Source: Membranipora membranacea (taxonomy: Eukaryota > Bryozoa > Gymnolaemata > Cheilostomatida > Membraniporidae). Taken from it: a stretch of 64,000 bases of DNA. The notes beneath the pieces were generated by a model. That model was not told the DNA's origin. It saw only the letters and a program-made list of their open reading frames with translations, and searched no databases. Numbering within the stretch: the first letter of the stretch is position 1; each line of letters opens with the position of its first letter. The DNA is taken from contig OU612068.1 in assembly GCA_914767715.1 (NCBI GenBank), forward strand, positions 28,210,001 through 28,274,000, given 5' to 3'. Both the position numbers and the translations under genes were made by a program. Shown here piece after piece: positions 26,638 through 36,875 of this stretch.

Positions 26638-26934
26638 TTTACAGAAGTTTTGAAACTCTCCTTGAAATTAAATGTCACAAAGTTATGTACAATATGCCAT
26701 CATCCAGTTATATGCATGACATTTGACTATTTCAACCAAGAGGAATAGAGTTATGGTCCAGTTCTACCAATTTCTTTTTTCCAACCCAATTATCATAGAC
26801 CTTGACCTCATAACCTATATTTGCTATTCCCCTTCTCTGCTATGTAAAGGCAGAGAACCGGTGCCCCAACCTAATTTTACAAAACTTGCTAGTGTTTACA
26901 TCCGACAGTGAGGCAGACTGCGGGAAACTAGTGC
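26638..26934. promoter_or_regulatory. Bidirectional promoter region, E-Syt / TEX264
   Basis: The start codons of the two divergent genes (26637 minus, 26935 plus) are 297 bp apart. Both promoters and both 5' UTRs must therefore fit here, unless a UTR intron exists. No clear TATA box was picked out. The shared use is inferred from geometry only. Confidence 0.6.
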
Positions 26935-28498
26935 ATGGTTAAAATGGAGGATTATTCAGACATCATCACTTTGTCATATATTTTCGTTGGTTTACTGCTG
27001 TTGATCGCATTATCTCTGTTTGTGCTGTTCATATTTTCTGGCCTTCTTGCCAGTGTTGTTGTGAAAACCAGCAGCCCTCCTATTGGGGAGGTTTATATTG
27101 CATACAAAGATGGTACAGGTCACTACAGTGGGGTTGGCAGCAATTTCTTTGAAAGCACAAGCATTGCTCCTGACCTAAGACAGATTGGGTTATACTTTGA
27201 TGAGCCAGGAACAGTAAGTGATACAGTGTTATGATCCATACATTTGTCTCTCTATAGCTTGAGTATATAACTTAACTATGTAGTCAGGAACTCATTACCT
27301 TGCTAGCTAAGGTAACCTGTTATACCACTGGACTCCTTTTATTGTGTGTGATATGAAGAAGATTGTTTGGTATGCTCTATGCATCCACTTGTTACTCAAC
27401 ATATAGAGCCACATACTATAGGATATTACTCACAGAAACCTTTATATTTAGGGGAATAAAAGGAACCATGAATGGAGAAATGCATGTTTGGTGTTGGTAG
27501 TGCTGCTCAGAGTCAGATTGGGATAGTTACACGAGCTCTTTTTACGTATTCCTTGCCTTATTGATTGTCTTTACTCAAGTTTTTTGCGTTCCCCACCAGA
27601 AACCTGACGAGGAGCTGCGATGGGCCGTCGGTGCCATACTGTCTGAGAATGGAAGTGAGGTCGATGAAAAAGTCAAAGCTGCGTATGCCAAAGAAAAGTA
27701 CAACTTCATGACGCTGCCTTCTGTAGAAGCCAGTGTTAACTGCTCATTCCCATACATAAACCAGATGTCCATAATCATAGCTGCTAAACGGGTCTATCCT
27801 GCCATCAGCAACTATATAAAGGTAGGATTTCAAGCTAAACTCCCTCTTTGCTTTTACATCCCCGAGTAGCTCACAGTACTAGGCTTTTATTTGTCCATCA
27901 ATATATGAAAAGAAGTCTTATACCACCAAGGCATAACACTGACTTAGTTTTGTCTGTGCAATTATTCTAATACTAAAACTTCGTTGCCATTAATTACCCT
28001 ACACTTACCAACTTAAAGGGAAACTTACGTTGACATTACATTCTTTTAGGAGCATGGTTTGACAGCATATCCCTGTGTGGAGGCTTATTACGGAGGCCAT
28101 ATACATCACATGTTTCCTCTGAGTAAACATGACGAGTTCTTCACACCAGGAACACTTGGGACCAAAAAGGTAAGTTTGATTAACAGGTAGCATATCTGAA
28201 TCACTTGGCATGGAATCTATAAAATTCAGTGTGTTTCTAGTGTAATCATTTCTGGTCGGGTATAAGTTAAGTCCCAGAGCGTCTTCCCTTCCTTAGCTAT
28301 ATAGATATCATCTTACATTTGGTCGTTTCCAATTTGAAGGACAAGACAACAGAGGAGAACAAAGATCCTGCACAGCCACCAAGTCAGTCATCTGGGGCCA
28401 CTCAGCCTCATACAGACACTAACACAAACAACTCGGCTGAAGCAGCTACTGACAGCGACGACTCATTTGAGAAACTTGATGCTGACGAAATTGAGTAA
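26935..28498 (+). CDS. TEX264: TEX264-like ER-phagy receptor
   Basis: Four coding exons: 26935-27213, 27600-27821, 28050-28169 and 28340-28498 (stop TAA); all joins are phase 0; 259 residues. The N-terminus has one hydrophobic segment (about 14-42) followed by VVVKTSSPPIGEVYIAYKDG, which matches the family's membrane-proximal strand. Then come the GyrI-like fold (IAPDLRQIGLYFDEPGT, AVGAILSENG, SFPYINQMSIIIAAKRVYPA), a Ser/Thr/Asn-rich linker, and an LC3-interacting motif DSFEKL at the extreme C-terminus. Human TEX264 is a single-pass ER protein whose C-terminal SSFEEL motif binds LC3/GABARAP during ER-phagy. ATG at 26935 was used; ATG 26944 is also in frame. A poly(A) signal follows at 28683. 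Confidence 0.93.
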
Positions 28499-28682
28499 TA
28501 TACTTCAGGACTTGAATATACATACTACCATGAAAAAAATGTTATTATTGTGTCATCGTGCAAATGCTCTTTTGTGCCCAAAATTCTTGCTTTGCTTATA
28601 ACTGTAATTTGTGCTATATAAAAGTCAGTACCATACATCATGTCTACTTCTGTGCCGTACTATTTTATGGTATTCCGTCGTA

Positions 28683-28688
28683 ATTAAA
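28683..28688 (+). promoter_or_regulatory. TEX264: Poly(A) signal ATTAAA, TEX264
   Basis: ATTAAA lies 185 bp after the TEX264 stop. The next gene on the same strand starts translation only about 240 bp further on. Confidence 0.6.
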
Positions 28689-28931
28689 GATTATTCACAT
28701 TTAGACACTCTCTGCATTTCATCAAACATTTTCCAAGACTATTCTGACTGTGATCATCCCATGTCAGTTAGAGTTAGATAGGGTGTTCAACTAGCCTTAG
28801 TGACCAATTTGACGTCCCTGCCCACATACCTTGATATTTCACCCTTGTCACCAATTAGTAGAAACGCAAAGTTATTCGTTATGTCAGTCGTAACGTGTCA
28901 GCTAATTTGTTCATCAGGCATATATGCTAAA

Positions 28932-29135
28932 ATGTACAGTTATGTCTTTTTCCTCTTTGGTTATGTAGCATCTGCTGATGCAGCTTTGACATGTAAGTTT
29001 GAACCTCCTTCTATTCACACAATGGAAAACTTCTGTGCTATAAATGAACTCATGAACATGAATATCAACATACGCTTTGTATTGTTTGTCGATTGTGTTG
29101 ATATGTATCATATATAAGCTTGTCCTGACATAGAC

Positions 29136-29177
<42 letters not shown>

Positions 29178-32100
29178 ATATTATAGTGCTGATTGCTATT
29201 ATTACATCACAGTCCTTTTTGAGAGACAACAGAACTTGTATTGATGATTGTGATGCTTTGTGATGGTTTCTTGTACGCTGTTCACCTATTTGACATGGCT
29301 TTGCAATATTTACAGCCACAGCGTGTGTCAGTACCATGATGAGAGCTCCTTCTAATGCAGAGGAGATATTCACCAGCGTTGATTTTGCGTCTGACTCCCT
29401 GATACAGATGTTTATATGTCGTGTAGGGTATCAGCTCCAGATATCCACTATCGACAACGGTGAAGTCATGTTACACAGGAAATGTAAGAAAGGAATTTGG
29501 AGCCCCTCCAAGCCTGTGGATTGTGTCCGGAGTAAGTTAATTCAGGATTTTCATTCCGATTAGCCATGACTGAAATTGGATATTTCTCGATATTCCTCTA
29601 TTTATGATTTGCACACATTCTTATTCATGAACATAGTTGTGAGTTGTGACCACCTAGCCTTCTTGAATCAAGTGAGCTTCATTGTTTTATGACACTAACC
29701 CAAAGGCCATGGACTATATCAAGAAGCCTTACAATGTGTGTCATTCCTTGTAAACTAAAGGCCAGTACCACTGTCTATTGCATTATCTACCAAGAACTTA
29801 GTATCACTGCATAATCTTACAGAGCTAAGCTGTGGTGGATTGTGGTTTACCAGAAGATTAGAAGATGGGACACATCAATGTTATCTCATCACCAGAGGCA
29901 CGTGACATAATCTATCTATTTATTTCCTGTGACAATAAACCTTGCTCATATCCACGTATCTCCATGGACTTTGGAAATTGCCCACCCCTTACACAATCCA
30001 GGTCCAATGGAAATAGATCAGAGAACAGCTTGAGGGTATGCCCTCTTCATGAATTTTAAAGTGAGGGCAACTCTCAGGTAGCCGATGTGGGTCTACCCCT
30101 GATGAAAATCCGCCTGAAATGGCTTTAGGGGTACTCACATGTCACGTGATAAAAAGCTGAGACAGCATGATGAAGCTTAAAACATGTCTGTCCCCTCTAG
30201 TGGCAGAGAGATATTTCAAAACACGCCTTGATACCGGACTTTGAAGGGAACAAAGGGAACAAACTTGTTCTAGACGAAGCTGAATGATTTAGTTTATGTT
30301 TGTAGCAAAAAGTTGGGAGCAGAGTAGGCGTATGTGCTGGGCTCTGGGTGCAGAACTGCTGACGATACAAGATCAGGAGGAGGAAGAATGGCTGAGGAAA
30401 CACATACCAAGAATGAACAGCCTATTACCCGAGAAGTTCAGGGAAGATATACAAGAAGGGGATGATTCTTTCATATGGCTTGGTCTCTCAAATTTCAAGG
30501 TTTGTGGTTTGGACGAAATAAAGATCCATATATTGATAATATAATATACATGTATATATATTATGATAAGTCTATGTAAATACCTCTGATGCCGGATTTC
30601 ACACGAAATTCACAGCTGGCTGAGGTTGGTTAAAGGGCAACCAAGGTTTCGCAGCAATGCATTAGTGGGTAGTAAATAATGTGCTAGGCAGCATCAGCTT
30701 TGTGCATGACGCGGCGGAAAACTCAAAGTAGTTGCTGCCTCTAAGTTGGGTAACACTTCAGTTTAGGGGATGTTCCAAGACATTGCTTTAATAATGATAG
30801 AGCACAGCCTAAATAATAACAGGAACCGGAAACTGCTTTGTGGTATTCTATTTTTGCTGAGGTTGAGTACCTGATGGGTGAATTGTTTCACAAGAATTCT
30901 AGCTCAATAATCATCAGCATTAAATTTTGTCTTTTTCCCGAAGCAGAAGGTGCAATCTGCTATCAATCAATGAGAACTTGTTTGAAACCTTTGTTGCCCT
31001 TAACATAGATATGGAAACTTTTGATGATATAGACATATTTACCAACTGCGAATGGTATAAGATTTAATTCTTTGTGACCTGACTGCTTCATAAATGTATA
31101 TTATGGTTCTTCTTTGAGCAGTGCTGGTTTCCCAACTATTCTCAGAAAAACCCAATCCACAATGCTGTCATGTTCGCCGCACATAAAATGAGCATTATCA
31201 TACTGAGTTTTACTCATACAGGATGGTGAGAGCTGGAGATGGGTCGATGAGGGAGACGAAGCTAACTATACTCACTGGGCCGATAATCAGCCTATTAATG
31301 ATGGCTGGTCTCACTTCTCTTATATAGATACCCAGAATAACTGGGCGTGGCATCAGTCAACCAATGAAAACAATGCCATCAAGGAATCGCTCTTTAAAAT
31401 ATGTGAGAAAGGTAAACATTCTATATCTTAGTATCTAAATGTATAAGGTAACAGCCATAATTTAGATGAGTAAAGTATTTGTGGGAGGCAAAGTTCATCT
31501 TTCACATATGCTTGAAAAAGTGAAATTCACTACTCAGAGTTGTGTTGTCTCGCCCCATAGCTCAGTCCACTCAATCATTGCCACCCTATGCAACACAGCT
31601 ATGATAAACTAAATCTCATTACTTTACTTTCACTAGCTGAAAGTAGTTCCTGGCTTTCAGCTTTTCAGCTCTCTTCTTGTACTCTTTCAGAGGCCGATGA
31701 TTTGCAGTCATCAATGTCACCTGTGAGGATGGGAAGAATTTTTTTGATACAAGAAAACTCTCCATTCACTTTTATCATCAGAGTAAGTATATTGATATTA
31801 GTAAAATTGGAGATGTGATCGCCAATATATGCAGGTATAATGTTTGAATGCTTGGTTGTATGCCTTCCATGGCATCTTAAATATGGAATGCAACGCAATG
31901 GATATCATTTGTTGTGTTCAAATCAACTAGAATATCAGTCTTATAGGTCACTGTGCAGAACTTTTGATGATGGAAACTTTTCTGTACCATATTGCCAAAT
32001 AATTAATTTATTGTTCTGAATCCGGCGATAATATTTAAACAGGGTCTTGGTAAGCTGATCAGCACCTATCTGAGGTATGTCTGGGGACCGATATTCATGA

Positions 32101-35100
32101 ACAGTTTATACAGCAGACTCACAAGTTCAAACTATGTTCGAATCTTAGACAACATCATGTCAGGTAAAATATCCACGTTATCAGCTAACTCAGCTAAAAG
32201 AACTGTGGATAACCAAGGCCTAATTTATCCAGATTACAAATGGATATCAGTTTATAGTCGCATAAGGGCTAGTTTTTTAGGGTATTGTATTCTTTTCTCA
32301 GTCTATATATTTTTGCTCACAGGTAATGGTAGAGCAGTTGACTCATTTGTGAATATCTCAGCAGTACACGATTATCAGCTACTGCGTACTAATCAAAGGA
32401 TACCCGGAGAAACCACTCATCGATACAAATGTTCAGAAAATTACCAAAATGTAAGTAGAGTGCAACCCACACTATGTGCTAATTGATGACTCACTCTGAA
32501 AGTGACCAACATAATTACGATCTGCAACATCAGGATTATAGAGATAAGAAAGCCGTGTTTGACCGAGAAACGGTCAATCAAATTATGTTTACCAACGGAC
32601 AACATGCATTTGTTGTCGTGCTTTTGCGGCAAACATGCATGTACATGGTAAACTTAGAGGCATAATCTACAGGCAAGAAACCTCTGCAATCCAAATAATT
32701 CTGCCTGTTTATACTGACAAGACTACCAGTACCTTCGTTTTTATGTCATGTAGTATGATAATTCTATTTTTGTTTCAAGGCTGTAGATTGTGGATACAGA
32801 TTTGATGAAGCTCGCGGTGTTAAAGACTTTGCTTTGTATATGAATATAACAAGGAGCATGTCACAGTTTTACTCCACAGCATATAAGCTCAAGCTGCCCT
32901 TAGTGGGAATAACTGAGGAGTTCTATGTCTTCAATATTGGTATGATATGTACAAGAGGAGATGTTTATGAAATGAGGTGATACGAATTAGGCAACTCAGA
33001 AGTTGTCCTTCCACTGTTGGTCCGATTTTTTTGATTATTATTTTTCAGCAACTTTTTCACTCAAATATGGAGATGTAGCTTAACAATACCTTACAGCTTA
33101 ACTATCATTTTAAAATAACTAAGCATTTGATTTTGTTATGGGAATAAACGCAAAGGCTGTTCTCAGTGAGAAAGAACAATCGAAGCTAAATATTTATTTT
33201 TCTACTCATGAGATGATCACGGAGTCTGATGGTATGTCCCGTGTTTGCAATCTGTTTTTCTATTTGTTTCATATAGAGACAGGTACTAGTGTGACTTCAT
33301 GGTCAGCTTGGTTAGACTGTGAATGTGATATAGAGACTCGGAGCACTGTGAGCAGACGATTCCGTTTGTGTCTTAGTATAATCTACCCACAGTCATACAA
33401 GCTTCCCTGCAGAGGTCTAGAGAGCCCAGCGGAGTACCAGATAAGGAGTTGTCCTAATGACATATGTGAAGGTAAGTTTTGTGGATGGAAAAGCTGAGCA
33501 CGTGTGCTAGCACGTTGTCAGGTAGGGTTGCTAACTGTATAAAAACTGGGGGTTTGAGAAGACCGTGGTTTCAGTTTTTTAAAAGAGTACCTGAATAAAA
33601 TAGAGAACCTGTATGTTATGTGGTCAAATCAGAAGTTATAGTTATCAAATTGTTTTCTACACTGAAATGAAAATGTTGACGACCTTTGGGACAAATTTCC
33701 ACCCAAAGCATAAAGTAAAACGTTCATTTTAGTAACAAACTAGTGCCAATAGAGTATCATACAAGTAGAATATCGGGTAATAGAATACCATCAAGATAAC
33801 GTCATTATCACCGAGCTGAATGAAACGTTATGTAGGTTTAGAATAATTATGGAGAATTCAGTGAATGTACTGATAGAAACTTTTGTATGGTAAAATTGAG
33901 ATTGTTTTGTTTGGCATGAGACTTGGTAAAATTGGACAAATTGTCAATAGTGAATGTCATCATCCAGTATATCTCTAAGTGTTTTTTCCGAATGATGTTA
34001 TTACTATTTTTTGATTGAAATATGTAAAGTTCAAAAAGCATACTTAGGCACAGTTTTACATTCCCAGTAGTGTTTGATTCTTGCAAAGCAAATATGGTAA
34101 TTCTAATCACCAGTAATTGAGAACTTTAATTGATGTTTTACCTGTTTACATCACTTGGACAATATTCAATTTTTTTTCAATTGAGCCGAGTTTTAGCTCT
34201 TTTTCAAGGTTTTTATATTCCGAATTGATTCATGAATAGAAGGGTGTAGTTCACTTGCACTTGAGCAAATCGATCTATCTAAATGTTGGCTATTTCGTTT
34301 GCAGCCTGCGTCCTAGCCCTGTAGGTCGAGGTATTGCGTGATTGTGCTGTGCAGCCCTATCAGAGCCATGTCTAGAATGCGACTAAGCCGCTCATTATTT
34401 GGTGCTTTGTGCCTGTTCTATTCACCAACTAACTGACGTTTCAATAAGTTTTTTTCATGCTCAAACACTCCAGAGGATTAATAGGATTACTTGACCATTG
34501 TGTAAATGCCTCTCACCTTTGATGCAAATATTGCCAATCATTGAATTATGATATTAAACCTTAATTAATTGAAATAAAAACTGCTGTTAGAAATATTTGT
34601 AACCTGTGCCAAATGGCTGCTGCTGCATGATGGTGCATATTATCGCTCTGGCAGCCGTGGTTTAAGCGCTTTAAACACGAACAAAAGCGATATAATTTAC
34701 CAGAATACCAAACACCAACATTACCAATGTCCAGCAATGCATTGTGTCGTGAATTCTTGATTATTATTTATTTTGGAAGGAGATCAATGATTGCTATTCA
34801 GTGTGTGCAAATATCTAACAAACCTCATGACACCTCTCAATATAGCAGGCTTAGCAACATTAACGGTCAAAACCCTCAATACAAGAATTATATAACAAAT
34901 CACAGTATCACTGTCCATATTTCCTTATCCAATCACTTTGCTCTACCGATCTAGTGTCAAAAAAACAAACAGAAGATAAGTTTCTTTTGTTCACAGGTCA
35001 TGCCTTTGAAAAGTGAGACCTATTGATAAAAATATGGTCGCTAACAACCAGCATGCAATGTTACCAATATTCTTTTATTTATCAGCACAACAAACGTTAT

Positions 35101-35723
35101 CAATGTGATGGGCAATGTGAACTCACCTGACAGCTGGCCTATTAATACGGGACGTGTCAGCCGATAATCTACTCAAAGATTGGGTCCATCTTTCATTTGA
35201 GGCAGCCAGTATATAATACTAGATCAAGCATGATCCAATTTTCCGCCGCCAGCTCATCAGTATGAATGGGAATGACTTGACTGCTGGCAATTTGGATCAA
35301 ACTTGTTCTAATACAATACCATGTCACGGTCATTCTCTAAAAATATTCTTTATTTTTCATTCATTTATTACCAAAAACACACAAGTATATGCTATGGTTA
35401 CAAACACTCTTTAGTCCTGGAATAGCAAATCAGCATTGTACTTTCCATTAGGTCTTACGTTGAGGTTTCTCAAATTATATCTCCTATCCTGACAGGTTCT
35501 GTGTTAGATTGGAGTGAGTGGACCTCGTGTGATGCTCAGTGTGGTCCTGGTCACCGATCACGGTACAAGCTCTGTAGTGGAGAAAGTTGGTCATGTGGAG
35601 ACAACTTGGGCCGTGTGTATGAATACACAGTTTGTGAGGCGTCTTGTGAGTTTGGTGCTGTTGCGAGTGTAGATATAGAAGCATGGATAAGAAATGACCC
35701 TCAACTGGCACACGAACTAGAAG
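28932..35723 (+). CDS. Secreted/surface protein: Sushi, C-type lectin, two TSP1-like modules (3' end open)
   Basis: Exons: 28932-28992, 29316-29531, 29823-29897, 30306-30499, 31222-31411, 31691-31782, 32043-32163, 32323-32450, 32780-32939, 33124-33231, 33277-33471, 35496-35723; 589 residues so far. MYSYVFFLFGYVASADAA looks like a signal peptide. Exon 2 is a Sushi/CCP module (four Cys, Trp before the last, ending VDCVR). Exons 3-5 form a C-type-lectin-like domain (HQCYLIT, WEQSRRMCWALGAELLTIQ, WRWVDEG, ICEK) without a canonical Ca-binding WND. Exons 6-10 (about 215 residues) are unrecognised. Exons 11 and 12 are TSP1-like (SWSAWLDCECD; LDWSEWTSCDAQCGPGHRS). The last exon ends in phase 1 with a good donor, so more coding must follow. 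This domain mix suggests recognition or adhesion outside the cell; no orthologue is claimed. Confidence 0.75.
29139..29171. repeat. (AT)n microsatellite
   Basis: An uninterrupted AT dinucleotide run in the first intron of the Sushi/lectin gene. It also accounts for the Ile-Tyr run in a spurious minus-strand frame. Confidence 0.95.
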
Positions 35724-35780
35724 GTGAGAAAGATAAGCTCTGATATCGAGTGGAAGGGTGTGGTCTGATTAGGGTATGGC

Positions 35781-35813
35781 CCATAGATATAAAACCTGTT
35801 TTTATATCTATGG
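35781..35813. repeat. Perfect 14-bp stem hairpin
   Basis: CCATAGATATAAAA is followed after a 5-nt loop by its exact reverse complement. It lies 58 bp past the last confirmed exon of the Sushi/lectin/TSP1 gene. Confidence 0.8.
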
Positions 35814-36830
35814 TATGGTCCTAAAATGCTAGCTGGGGTGTAGAATCAGGATCAGGTAAAAAATCAAGCAATTTCCAAAAAATGGAAGCATGGAGCGCCT
35901 GCTGAAACCATAAATATACAAATGAATATATGTGTATAAAACATAAACATGATATTATATATATTACATATCTTAATGCCTACACATATATTTATTTGTA
36001 TAAAACAGAATATGAAAATTAGACCAAAACCTACCTGCTCAATCACAGAGTGGTTAGCGGATGTTCTTCCTTCAACCCAGGTTATTATCTATACCCCCAG
36101 TTTGATTGTGATCACAACACCTACACCATCCCCTAGATAAGTTTAATCTGATATCTGTATCAGTTTTTCCAAAATCATTTCCGCTCTACAATCATAAGTT
36201 TCGCACCATAGAAACCTTATTGAGGTGTCGAAAAGATAATGTGATAACAAATAAGCTATTTGAGATATATGAGATAGGAATTTAAGCCCAGGTGCTTAGG
36301 TACTGTTCCTATAGACAAGTTTGGAAAAATCCAAGCCGAACTATGGCTTCTACGTCATCCAGAGGCCATGAGTTATAGGTGTAAACGTCAATTTTTCCAC
36401 CAAAATTTTCCTACCAATAGTTTCTGTTAACATTTTCCATCATGTATTGAGCGGTATTTAATTTGGTTGCACGTATTGACTGGATGTTGACCCTTACTCC
36501 GTCTCCATCGGCCGGCCATGAACATGTCCAAAGGCTCAGGAAAACTCTCAAGTTTGAAGATTAGATTATCAAGCTCAAGGTTTTTTTATTTCTTTCACAG
36601 ATAAGCAGGAGTACTTATATTTTTGGTCAAATGATAATTACATTTTTATAATTCTGGTATTTACCGCACTTAAACTTCAATGCACTCTTGCTTGTGAAAT
36701 TTTGATAACATAACAAAACTTAGTTTTCTGGTCCTTAGAGATTGGTCTGTCTAATCATTTTAGATTATAGGTTTGGGCTGTTATTGTTGTTTCACGTCAA
36801 TCACACCCACCATTTCGAGTGGCATCAATG

Positions 36831-36875
36831 TATCACATGGTAAGGATATATATATCCTTACTCTGTGAAAGTATA
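36831..36875. repeat. Short hairpin repeat, 36.8-kb copy
   Basis: TATCACATGGTAAGGATA followed by TATATCCTTACTCTGTGAAA: the same foldback core as at 17.5 and 22.6 kb. Confidence 0.65.

Noticed and set aside
29065-29373. Minus-strand ORF with an Ile-Tyr run
   Set aside because: The run comes from the (AT)n microsatellite, and the rest is antisense to the Sushi exon.
32043-33231. MACPF/pore-forming domain in the lectin/TSP1 gene
   Set aside because: The neighbouring TSP1 and Sushi modules recall terminal complement proteins, but no MACPF signature was seen; left as unknown.
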